Shown here piece after piece: positions 26,075 through 33,619 of a DNA stretch of 64,000 nt. Origin of the DNA: Janthinobacterium fluminis (GTDB taxonomy: Bacteria > Pseudomonadota > Gammaproteobacteria > Burkholderiales > Burkholderiaceae_D); assembly GCF_028595325.1 (NCBI RefSeq), contig NZ_JAQQXR010000001.1, forward strand, positions 682,001 through 746,000, in the 5' to 3' direction. Under the pieces are notes generated by a model, which saw only the letters and a program-made list of their open reading frames with translations, was not told where the DNA came from and made no database searches. Position 1 is the stretch's first letter; every line of letters begins with the position of its first letter. A program made the position numbers and the translations under genes.

Positions 26075-26823
26075 ACGAGGAATTTGAATCCCTGCCTTTC
26101 ATGGCGAGGGGGGAAACGGAAGGTGAAATGGCCTTCGAGCGCGGCAGATTGGACCGCATGGGCGGTATGGCGCGGCAGCCGGCGCGGGCCATGGCGCGGG
26201 GGCGGCCGAAGCCAAGGCCGCCAGCCCAGCCGCAGCCGCCGCGCTACGGCCGGCCGCGCCGCCGCCCGCCCGTGTTCGGCCCGTACTACGGCGCCGGCTG
26301 GCCCTATGCCGTGCCGCAGCCCTATCCGGAACCGTTCCCGTATGCGCAGGCGGAGCCGTATCAGGAGCCGCCCCAGGACGAGCCGCAGCAGGAACCCGAC
26401 TATGGGCCTGACGATCAGGGTGAGGTGCCGCCGACGCTCGCCGCCACGATCGGCCGCCTGCCGGCGGCGCAGCGCCCGCCTTACCTGGCGTTGGGCGCCA
26501 TCACCGGCGCATTGGACAATCCCGCCGCCAGGGGCGCCGGGCTGTACGTCATCGAATTCACCAGCAACGGCCGGCAGCGCGCCTATAGCGGCCAGACCGA
26601 CGACCTGCGCCGGCGCCTGCAACAGCATCTGCTGTGCGCCCAGATGATGGGGCTGCCGCTGGTCAATCACCAGGTCTACGTGGCGCAAATGCCGGCGCTG
26701 AGCCAGGCGCAGCGGCGCGCGCTGGAGCGGCGCATTCATACCGACATGTTCGCCCGCAGCGCCGGCGTGCTGACCAACCAGCGCCGCGAAATGGAGCAGG
26801 AAATACTTGGCTACGAATGGTGA
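26071..26823 (+). CDS. Cluster protein F: Pro-rich protein with a GIY-YIG-like nuclease domain
   Basis: A 250-residue protein. Residues 1-30 are acidic with EEFESLPF, resembling the leaders of proteins B and G. Residues 36-120 are Pro/Arg/Tyr-rich and probably disordered. The C-terminal domain has the GIY-YIG pattern: GLYVIEF (157-163), AYSGQTDDLRRRLQQH (171-186, YSG in place of YIG, with helix arginines), a candidate catalytic Glu in ALERRIH and an Asn in VLTNQR. The start has TGGAGG seven bases upstream and overlaps the end of gene E, so the reader should not extend it into the fused upstream frame. It may cut nucleic acid; activity with the YSG variant is unproven. Confidence 0.78.
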   Translation: MNEEFESLPFMARGETEGEMAFERGRLDRMGGMARQPARAMARGRPKPRPPAQPQPPRYGRPRRRPPVFGPYYGAGWPYAVPQPYPEPFPYAQAEPYQEPPQDEPQQEPDYGPDDQGEVPPTLAATIGRLPAAQRPPYLALGAITGALDNPAARGAGLYVIEFTSNGRQRAYSGQTDDLRRRLQQHLLCAQMMGLPLVNHQVYVAQMPALSQAQRRALERRIHTDMFARSAGVLTNQRREMEQEILGYEW

Positions 26824-26881
26824 ATCCGCGCAAGCGGAGGCGCCCAGTCACCTTCAACCTGAATCAGAAAGGAGCATCACC

Positions 26882-27532
26882 ATGCACAGGATTGACTGCC
26901 AATGCGGCACATGCCGCAATGCCCGAAGCGGCTTCGAAGTGCTCGAATTCGGCCGGCAAAGCTGGGGCTACCGCGAAATGGCCGGCGCCAGCCCGTTCAA
27001 CGAGTCCGAAGAAATGGCATTGGCGATGGAGCTGCTGGCCGTGGCCAGCGAGGAAGAGCTGGACCAGTTCCTCGGCAATGTCTTCAAAGGCGTCTGGAAG
27101 GGCATCAAAAAAGTCGGCTCCGTCGTCGGCAAGGTCGCCAAGCCGCTGGGCGGTGTGCTGAAAGCCGTCGCCAAGCAGGCGCTGCCCTTCGTCGGCGGCG
27201 CGCTCGGTTCGCTGATCCCGGTTCCCGGCGTCGGCACGGCCCTGGGCAGCGCGCTGGGCAGCGCCGTCAGCAAGGCGCTCGAAGTCGAACTCGAAGGCGT
27301 CGACCACGCACAGCGGGAGCTGGAAATGGCGCGCCGCTTCGTGCGCATCGCCGGCAGCGCGGCGCGCCTGGCGGCCGACGGCGACGCCAGCCCGCCAGCC
27401 CTGCAGGCGGCGCTGCGGCAGGCGCTGCGGCGCCATCTGCCCGGCGCCGCGGCGGCGGAGACGGAGGGCGAAAGCCAGAGCGGGCGCTGGCGCCGGCGCG
27501 GCAACAACATCGTCGTCATGGGTAACTGGTGA
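26882..27532 (+). CDS. Cluster protein G: GRWxRxG-tailed paralogue with N-terminal CxCxxC
   Basis: A 216-residue protein beginning MHRIDCQCGTCRNARSGFEV. The CQCGTC motif is unique to this copy among the three paralogues and could bind metal or undergo redox chemistry. Then come the acidic/aromatic leader FEVLEFGRQSWG, EEMALAMELLAVASEEELDQ with FLGNVFKGVWKGIKK, the Gly-rich centre (ALPFVGGALGSLIPVPGVGT, about 95-135), KALEVELEGVDHAQRELEMA with RRFVRIAGSA, and the tail GRWRRRGNNIVVMGN. The stop overlaps the next ATG (TGATG). Relative to protein B it adds a PVPGVG turn. Function unknown. Confidence 0.82.
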   Translation: MHRIDCQCGTCRNARSGFEVLEFGRQSWGYREMAGASPFNESEEMALAMELLAVASEEELDQFLGNVFKGVWKGIKKVGSVVGKVAKPLGGVLKAVAKQALPFVGGALGSLIPVPGVGTALGSALGSAVSKALEVELEGVDHAQRELEMARRFVRIAGSAARLAADGDASPPALQAALRQALRRHLPGAAAAETEGESQSGRWRRRGNNIVVMGNW

Positions 27533-28260
27533 TGGTCATCGACAACCACTGCCACGCCGGCCCCGGCGACGGCCTGAGCGGGCCGTGGGACAGTGATGCC
27601 GGACTGGGCGACTATCTGCGCCGGGCGCGCGCGGCCGGTATCGACCGCAGCGTGCTGTTCGCCGCCTTCCACTCCGACTACGCGGTGGCGAACCGGGCGG
27701 TGGCGCGCCTCGTCGCCGCGGCGCCGCAGCGCTTCTTCGGCTTCGCCTTCGTCCACGCCGCGCGCGACCGCGGCCGGATTCTGGCGATGGTGCGCGAGGC
27801 GGTCGAGCAGCACGGCTTTGTCGGCATCAAGGCGCACCGCTTCGACGCGCGCATCAGCGGCGAGGTGTGCGAGGCGGCGCGGGCTTTCGGCTTGCCGGTG
27901 CTGTACGACCCGGCAGGGGAGGTGGCCGTGGCCGAGCTGCTGGCGCGGCAGTACCCGGACGTTGACTTCATCTTGCCGCACCTGGGCAGCTTCGCCGACA
28001 ACTGGGCGGCGCAACTGGCCTTGATCGACCATCTGGTGCGGCACCCGAATATCTACACCGACAGCGCGGGCGTGCGCCGCTTCGACCTGCTGCGCGACGC
28101 GGTGCGGCGCGCCGGCGCGCACAAGGTGCTGTTCGGCTCCGACGGTCCATGGCTGCACCCGGGCCTGGAGTTGGAAAAAATCCGCCTGTTGGCGCTGCCC
28201 GAAGGCGACGAGGAGCTGATTTTGGGCGGGAATTTTCTGCGCCTGATCGGGCAAGGCTGA
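27532..28260 (+). CDS. Cluster protein H: amidohydrolase-family metal-dependent hydrolase
   Basis: A 242-residue TIM-barrel hydrolase of the amidohydrolase-2 type. Metal-binding features are DNHCHAGPGD at the start (HxH), GIKAHRFDAR, ILPHLGSFADNW (His) and LFGSDGPWLHPG (Asp). I used the ATG at 27532, which overlaps the preceding stop; a GTG one codon earlier is possible. Relatives decarboxylate or hydrolyse small cyclic or aromatic compounds; no substrate can be named. It is the last gene of the sigma-54 cluster and converges with the activator gene after a 37-bp gap. Confidence 0.85.
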   Translation: MVIDNHCHAGPGDGLSGPWDSDAGLGDYLRRARAAGIDRSVLFAAFHSDYAVANRAVARLVAAAPQRFFGFAFVHAARDRGRILAMVREAVEQHGFVGIKAHRFDARISGEVCEAARAFGLPVLYDPAGEVAVAELLARQYPDVDFILPHLGSFADNWAAQLALIDHLVRHPNIYTDSAGVRRFDLLRDAVRRAGAHKVLFGSDGPWLHPGLELEKIRLLALPEGDEELILGGNFLRLIGQG

Positions 28261-28297
28261 GTGGGCCGCGGCGCCTGGCATTTGCCCATGCCGGCAG

Positions 28298-29698
28298 CTA
28301 GCGGCAGGGGTCCGGCCCCGCCGGGGCCGCGTCCGGATCGGCGGCCCGGGCCGCCGTCCGCGCCTTGCGGCGGATCTGCAAGGCGCGGTCCGTTACGCCC
28401 AGGCGCAGCGCGGCGCGCTGGTTGTTGTCGCCTTCCTGCTGCAGCACCAGGCGTATCGCGATTTCGGCCGCCATCTGGCTGATCCGCGACAGGCTGACGC
28501 CGAGCTCGAGGGCGTGCCCGATCGCCGCCTCGAAGTAGCGGTCCGGCCACAGCGGCGGCGCCCGCCGCTCGTCCGGCGGCAGGTCGCCGATGGTGATCGG
28601 CCCCGGGCCGCTGTGGCGCTGCCAGACTTGCGTGACGGCCTGGCGCAGCTCGCGCACATTGCCGGGATAGTCGCGCGTCAGAAAATACTCGCGCACGGCC
28701 GGATCGAGTTCATGCGGCGCCGCCTGCGCCGATAGCTGGCCGAGAAAATGGGCGACCAGCGGCAAGATGTCGCCGGGACGCTCGCGCAGCGGCGGCGGCC
28801 GGCAGCGCCAGCCGGCGATGCGGTAATACAGGTCGGCGCGGAAGCCGCCGCGCGCCACCTCCGCCTCCAGATCGCGGTTGGTCGCGCACACGAGGCGGAA
28901 TTGGGTCGGCTGCCAGATATTGCTGCCGACCCGTTTGTACTTGCGTTCCTGTATCGCGCGCAGCAGTTGCGCCTGCATCGGCAGGGGCAGTTCACCCACT
29001 TCGTCGAGAAACAGCACGCCGCCGTCGGCCAGCGCGAAGGCGCCGTCGCGCGCGCTGGCCGCGCCGGTGAACGCGCCGCGCTCGTGGCCGAACAATTCGC
29101 TGCCGGCCAGTTCCGGCGACAGCGTGGTGCAGTCGAGCACCGTCAGCTCGCCTTTGCTGCCGCTGAGCTGGTGGATGAGTTGGGCGATCAAGTCCTTGCC
29201 GGTGCCGGTTTCGCCGGTGATCAACACGGACGCCTGGGTGAAGGCGGCCGCCTCGACGACGCTGCGCACCAGCGCGCGCCACGGCGGGCTGGCGCCGACC
29301 AGGCAGCGCCGCACCGCGCTGGAGTCGACCAGTTGCTGCACCGCGTCCCAGCGTTGCAGGCGCGCCAGCACCTGTTCGGCGCAGGCCGCGCCTGGCGGCC
29401 ACTGCAACACATCCGTGGCGCCGGCGTCGAGCACGGCGCGCAGCGCGCACACGGGCAGCGGCCGTGGCGCCGCCGAAATGGCCAGCACGGTCGAATCGGG
29501 ACAGCGCGCGCGCATGGCGTCGAGCAGCGCCGCGTCGGCTTGCTGAAACAGCACGATGCCGAAGCCGGCCGGGCAAGACGGTCTTGCCTGGATGGTTACC
29601 TGAGCTTGCTTCAAGGCTGCGACCAGCATGGTGCCGTTGCCGGCCTGCGTGTCGTGCAGGAAATCCAGCCAAACCGTGAGCGCCATGGCTACGTCCAT
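28298..29698 (-). CDS. Sigma-54-dependent transcriptional activator (Fis-type HTH)
   Basis: A 466-residue enhancer-binding protein. Residues 1-125 form a receiver-like domain without an obvious phosphorylatable Asp pocket. The AAA+ domain has Walker A GETGTGKD (162-169), the sigma-54-contact loop GAFTGA (208-213), Walker B GGVLFLDEVGEL and LPLRERPGDI-like PPLRERPGDI. The C-terminal HTH lies in LQQEGDNNQRAALRLGVTDR. The start may be four codons later (MALTVWLD). It is convergent with the eight-gene cluster whose promoter at 20123 is of sigma-54 type, so it is the obvious regulator. No histidine kinase is nearby, which fits control by ligand or partner protein instead of phosphorylation. Confidence 0.92.
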   Translation of the reverse strand: MDVAMALTVWLDFLHDTQAGNGTMLVAALKQAQVTIQARPSCPAGFGIVLFQQADAALLDAMRARCPDSTVLAISAAPRPLPVCALRAVLDAGATDVLQWPPGAACAEQVLARLQRWDAVQQLVDSSAVRRCLVGASPPWRALVRSVVEAAAFTQASVLITGETGTGKDLIAQLIHQLSGSKGELTVLDCTTLSPELAGSELFGHERGAFTGAASARDGAFALADGGVLFLDEVGELPLPMQAQLLRAIQERKYKRVGSNIWQPTQFRLVCATNRDLEAEVARGGFRADLYYRIAGWRCRPPPLRERPGDILPLVAHFLGQLSAQAAPHELDPAVREYFLTRDYPGNVRELRQAVTQVWQRHSGPGPITIGDLPPDERRAPPLWPDRYFEAAIGHALELGVSLSRISQMAAEIAIRLVLQQEGDNNQRAALRLGVTDRALQIRRKARTAARAADPDAAPAGPDPCR

Positions 29699-29862
29699 CC
29701 AAGCCGACAGGTGTTGATGCGGATGCGGTGGTTAGGGACTATAGAGGCAGGCGGGAGGGGCGCGCTTGATGTGCGCCAATCGGGCGGGGGAGGGGAGCCG
29801 GCGGGCGGCAGTTGCGCCCGCCAGCCGGCGCCGGCTGGCGGGCAGCCGGCGGCGCGCCGGTC

Positions 29863-32115
29863 TTACAGGCGCACGCAGTCGACGAAGTAGTCGCGCTTGC
29901 CGTCGACTTCGCGCTTGACGAGGCCGTGCACGTCCGTCTCGAAGCCGGGGAAGCGCTCGTTGAAGTCGCGCGCGAAGCGCAGGTAGTCGACGATGGTCTT
30001 GTTGAAGCGCTCGCCCGGAATCAGCAGCGGAATGCCCGGCGGATACGGCGTCAGCAGGATGGACGTGATGCGGCCTTCCAGCTCGTCGATAGGCACGCGG
30101 TCGATTTCGCGGTGCGCCATCTTGGCGAAGGCGTCCGAGGGCTTCATCGCCGGGATCATGTCCGACAGGTACATCTCCGTCGTCAGGCGCGCCACGTCGT
30201 AGGCTTTGTAGAAGTCGTGGATCTGCTGGCACAGGTCGCGCAAGCCCATTTTCTCGTAGCGCGGATTGGCGGCCGCGAATTCCGGCAGGATGCGCCACAT
30301 CGGCTGGTTCTTGTCGTAGTCGTCCTTGAACTGTTGCAGCGCCGTCAGCAGCGTGTTCCAGCGGCCCTTGGTGATGCCGATCGTGAACATGATGAAGAAG
30401 GAATACAGGCCGCATTTTTCAATGATGACGCCGTGCTCGGCCAGGTACTTGGTGACGATGGACGCGGGAATGCCGGTGTCGCCGAACTTGCCGTCCAGCG
30501 ACAGGCCCGGATTGACGATGGTCGCCTTGATCGGGTCGAGCATGTTGAAGCCTTCGGCCAGATTGCCGAAACCGTGCCAGTCGTCCTCGGCGCGTATCAT
30601 CCAGTCCTCGCGCGCGCCTATGCCTTCCTCGGCGAAGGTGTCCGGCCCCCAGACCTGGAACCACCAGTCCTGGCCCCACTCCTGGTCGATCTTCTTCATG
30701 GCGCGGCGGAAGTCGAGCGCCTCGATGATCGACTCCTCGACCAGCGCGGTGCCGCCCGGCGCCTCCATCATGGCCGCGGCGACGTCGCACGAGGCGATGA
30801 TCGAGTACTGCGGCGACGTCGAGGTGTGCATCAGATAGGCTTCATTGAAGGCGTCCTGGTCCAGCTTGACCTTCTCCGACTCGCGCACGAGGATTTGCGA
30901 AGCCTGCGACAGGCCGGCGAGCAATTTGTGCGTCGACTGGGTCGAGAAGATCATCGACTCCTTGGCGCGCGGGCGGTCCTTGCCGATCGCGTGCATGTCT
31001 TTGTAGAAATCGTGGAAGGTCGCGTGCGGCAGCCACGCCTCGTCGAAATGCAGGGTGTCGATCTTGCCGTCCAACATTTCGCGCAGCGTCTCGACGTTGT
31101 AGATCACGCCGTCGTAGGTCGACTGGGTGATCGTCAGGATGCGCGGCTTCTTGTTGGCGGCCTCGCGGGCGAAGGGGTTGGCCTCGATCTTGCGGGCGAT
31201 GCTTTCCGGCGTGAACTCTTCCAGCGGAATGGGGCCGATGATGCCCAGGTGGTTGCGGGTCGGCATCAGGAACACGGGAATCGCGCCGCACATGATGATC
31301 GAGTGCAGGATGGACTTGTGGCAATTGCGGTCGACGACGACGATGTCGCCGGGCGCGACCGTCGAATGCCAGACCATCTTGTTCGAGGTCGAGGTGCCGT
31401 TGGTGACGAAATAGCAATGGTCGGCGTTGAAGATGCGCGCGGCGTTGCGCTCGGACGCGGCGACGGGGCCGGTGTGGTCGAGCAACTGGCCGAGCTCCTC
31501 GACGGCGTTGCAGACGTCGGCGCGCAGCATGTTTTCACCGAAGAACTGGTGGAACATCTGGCCGATCGGCGACTTCAGGAAGGCCACGCCGCCGGAGTGG
31601 CCGGGGCAGTGCCAGGAATACGAGCCGTCGTTGGCGTAATGCACCAGCGCGCGGAAAAACGGCGGTGACAGGCCGTCCAGATAGGATTTCGCTTCGCGGA
31701 TGATGTGGCGGGCGACGAATTCCGGCGTGTCCTCGAACATGTGGATGAAGCCATGCAACTCGCGCAGGATATCGTTGGGGATGTGGCGCGAGGTGCGGGT
31801 TTCTCCGTACAGATAGATGGGGATGTCGGCGTTCTTGTAGCGGATTTCCTCGACGAAGGCGCGCAGCGACTTCAGCGCGTGGTCCGTTTCCTCGATGGAG
31901 CCGCCGCCGAATTCCTCGTCGTCGATCGACAGCACGAAGGCCGAGGCGCGCGACTGCTGCTGCGCGAACTGCGACAAATCGCCGTAGCTGGTCACGCCCA
32001 GCACTTCCATGCCTTCTTTTTCCATCGCGGCGGCGAGGGCGCGGATGCCCAGGCCGGACGTATTTTCTGAACGGAAATCCTCGTCAATGATGACGATGGG
32101 GAAACGGAATTTCAT
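29863..32115 (-). CDS. Orn/Lys/Arg decarboxylase (PLP-dependent)
   Basis: A 750-residue member of the large inducible/biosynthetic basic-amino-acid decarboxylase family, producing agmatine, cadaverine or putrescine. An N-terminal wing domain begins MKFRFPIVIIDEDFRSENTS; the PLP-binding core has PGHSGGVAFLKSP and the Schiff-base Lys in STQSTHKLLAGLSQ; the C-terminal domain includes PPGIPLLIPGERF. The start was set at MKFRFPIV; the open frame extends 22 codons upstream over leader sequence. Length and order fit AdiA/LdcC/SpeF-type enzymes, but which amino acid is used cannot be told from sequence. A strong terminator for the upstream gene ends about 75 bp before the start. Confidence 0.93.
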   Translation of the reverse strand: MKFRFPIVIIDEDFRSENTSGLGIRALAAAMEKEGMEVLGVTSYGDLSQFAQQQSRASAFVLSIDDEEFGGGSIEETDHALKSLRAFVEEIRYKNADIPIYLYGETRTSRHIPNDILRELHGFIHMFEDTPEFVARHIIREAKSYLDGLSPPFFRALVHYANDGSYSWHCPGHSGGVAFLKSPIGQMFHQFFGENMLRADVCNAVEELGQLLDHTGPVAASERNAARIFNADHCYFVTNGTSTSNKMVWHSTVAPGDIVVVDRNCHKSILHSIIMCGAIPVFLMPTRNHLGIIGPIPLEEFTPESIARKIEANPFAREAANKKPRILTITQSTYDGVIYNVETLREMLDGKIDTLHFDEAWLPHATFHDFYKDMHAIGKDRPRAKESMIFSTQSTHKLLAGLSQASQILVRESEKVKLDQDAFNEAYLMHTSTSPQYSIIASCDVAAAMMEAPGGTALVEESIIEALDFRRAMKKIDQEWGQDWWFQVWGPDTFAEEGIGAREDWMIRAEDDWHGFGNLAEGFNMLDPIKATIVNPGLSLDGKFGDTGIPASIVTKYLAEHGVIIEKCGLYSFFIMFTIGITKGRWNTLLTALQQFKDDYDKNQPMWRILPEFAAANPRYEKMGLRDLCQQIHDFYKAYDVARLTTEMYLSDMIPAMKPSDAFAKMAHREIDRVPIDELEGRITSILLTPYPPGIPLLIPGERFNKTIVDYLRFARDFNERFPGFETDVHGLVKREVDGKRDYFVDCVRL

Positions 32116-32189
32116 GGAAGTCTTCTCCAAAGGGAAAAGCCAATCCGGGGGCACAAGGCCGGGACTGGCAGCTCGCCGCAAATGCGCCG

Positions 32190-32234
32190 AAAAAAATAAA
32201 AACCGGATTCTCGCAGAAATGGCGGGAATCCGGT
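32190..32234 (-). terminator. Rho-independent terminator of the DUF4337 gene
   Basis: ACCGGATTCTCGC (32202-32214) pairs with GCGGGAATCCGGT (32222-32234) over 13 bp with one G-U wobble and a 7-base loop. Read on the minus strand, the hairpin is followed by TTTTTATTTTTTT. On the plus strand no T-run follows, so it acts leftward. It separates the DUF4337/folA side from the decarboxylase gene. Confidence 0.85.
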
Positions 32235-32288
32235 GAAAAAATTAGCAACAAGGGCAAGCGGGCGGCGCCTGGCGCCGATCCGGGGACG

Positions 32289-32909
32289 CTAGTGCCCGGC
32301 CGCGCCCATCCCCAGCTTCAAGGCCAGGGCGCCGATCGGGTCCACATGCAGCCAGGCGAAGGCGCCCAGGCCGATGCCGGCCGCGGCCACGCCGTAGGCA
32401 GTGTACTGCAACCACTTCTTATGCGTCAGCAAGGTGATGGCGGCCAGCGAAATGGCGATCTGCTCGGCCGTCGTGGCCAGCGCCCACTGATGATGCTGAT
32501 GCATCGCCGCATCGGACTTCTGGTTCCACTCGGCCGACGAAGCTTCCCACTTCTCGGCATCCTTCTTGATGCCATCCTTTTCCGTCTTATAGCGGGCCAC
32601 GTCGGCCTTATACCGCTCCGCGTCGGCGCCGGGCAAAGTCATCGCCAGCTCGGCCAGATTCTGCTTGTTCGACTTGGCCTGATAATAATTCCAGCGGTTC
32701 GCCGCCTCCGTCTTATCGATGGCGGCATTATTCTTGAACAACGCCGCATCGTTCTGCGTGGCGCCGCCCTGATAACCGAACATCGCGCCGACGGTGGCCA
32801 GAATCGCCGTCATCACCGCGATATTGCCGGAAAATTTATCGCTGCCGTGGGCCGCATGCTCGACCGCATGATCGTGCGGGCCGTGAACGTGAAAACCGTG
32901 TCCAGACAT
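32289..32909 (-). CDS. DUF4337 membrane protein
   Basis: A 206-residue protein with a His-rich N-terminus (MSGHGFHVHGPHDHAVEHAA), one helix with IAVMTAILATVGAMFGYQGG, a charged coiled-coil centre (about residues 60-140, YKADVARYKTEKDGIKKDAE) and two C-terminal helices (IAISLAAITLLTHKKW, YGVAAAGIGLGAFAWL). This is the DUF4337 pattern; function is unknown. The N-terminal histidines could bind metal. It starts 17 bp downstream of folA on the same strand and probably ends a thyA-folA-DUF4337 transcript at the terminator at 32190. Confidence 0.85.
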   Translation of the reverse strand: MSGHGFHVHGPHDHAVEHAAHGSDKFSGNIAVMTAILATVGAMFGYQGGATQNDAALFKNNAAIDKTEAANRWNYYQAKSNKQNLAELAMTLPGADAERYKADVARYKTEKDGIKKDAEKWEASSAEWNQKSDAAMHQHHQWALATTAEQIAISLAAITLLTHKKWLQYTAYGVAAAGIGLGAFAWLHVDPIGALALKLGMGAAGH

Positions 32910-32926
32910 GAATATCTACTCCCTGA

Positions 32927-33424
32927 TTAATTGGCGGACGCGCCTGCGCGGCGCAAAGTGACGAAAGCGTAATCGAGCCCGGCCGTCTCCGAATGGTGGG
33001 AAAGGCGCTCGGTTTCCTGCCACAGCGTTGCATCGGGCAGGGGGAAAAACGCGTCGCAATCGAAATGCTTGGCGATCTTCGTCATGACAATACGCTCGAC
33101 GAGCGGCATCGCCTGCGCATAAATCTGCGCGCCGCCGATGACGAAGGCGGGCGCGTCGCCGACCAGCGCGACGGCCTCGGCCAGCGAAGCGACGGCCTCG
33201 GCGCCGTCCGCGCGCCAGTCCGGGTTACGCGTAATCACGATATTCCGGCGGTTCGGCAGCGGCTTACCGATCGAATCGAAGGTCTTACGGCCCATGATAA
33301 CGGGGTGACCCGTCGTCAGACGCCTAAAATGCGCCAAATCCTCCGGCAAACGCCAAGGCATAGTGTTCATGAAACCGATGCCGCCGTCGGGGTCGGTGGC
33401 GACAATGATAGTGAGCTGAGTCAT
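32927..33424 (-). CDS. folA: Dihydrofolate reductase
   Basis: Reduces dihydrofolate to tetrahydrofolate, NADPH-dependent, cytoplasmic. From MTQLTIIVATDPDGGIGF the product is 165 residues, the normal length. Conserved pieces: the M20-loop region MPWRLPEDLAHFRRLTTG (catalytic acid in PEDLAHF), PVIMGRKTFDSIGKPLPNRR (NADPH site) and FVIGGAQIYAQAM. The frame is open another 25 codons upstream into a repeat, which is not coding. The functional partner thyA is immediately upstream on the same strand. Confidence 0.96.
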   Translation of the reverse strand: MTQLTIIVATDPDGGIGFMNTMPWRLPEDLAHFRRLTTGHPVIMGRKTFDSIGKPLPNRRNIVITRNPDWRADGAEAVASLAEAVALVGDAPAFVIGGAQIYAQAMPLVERIVMTKIAKHFDCDAFFPLPDATLWQETERLSHHSETAGLDYAFVTLRRAGASAN

Positions 33425-33500
33425 ATAAAAAAGCGGAAAAAGTAAAGCGGAAACGCCAACGCCATTATCGGTTATTTTACCCGGGCCACCAAAAAACAAA

Positions 33501-33613
33501 TGGGGTCAGGTCTAGACATGGCGGTTTTTGCCGCAAAAAACCGCCATGTCTAGACCTGACCCCAAAGTTGTTCTTAGAAAACCGCCATGTCTAGACCTGA
33601 CCCCAAAGTTGTT
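33501..33613. repeat. 29-bp perfect palindrome plus extra direct copy (REP-like) between thyA and folA
   Basis: The arm at 33501-33529 (beginning TGGGGTCAGGTCTAGACATG) is the exact reverse complement of 33536-33564 with a 6-base loop GCCGCA. The right arm with its flank recurs as a 36-bp direct repeat at 33537-33572 and 33578-33613, offset 41 bp. Both outer edges carry GGGGTCAG/CTGACCCC, like the palindrome at 15385. The hairpin lies in the thyA-to-folA gap and could affect read-through or mRNA stability. Confidence 0.9.
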
Positions 33614-33619
33614 TTGGAG

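Noticed and set aside
25045-26823. A natural fusion of the PLP enzyme with the GIY-YIG-like protein
   Set aside because: The open frame joins them only because of the frameshift; the region between is Arg/Ala-rich nonsense, and the enzyme's true C-terminus lies in another frame ending in an ATGA overlap.
26824-26881. Possible second sigma-54 promoter before protein G
   Set aside because: No TGGCAC-N5-TTGC pattern in the gap; G is most simply part of the upstream transcript.
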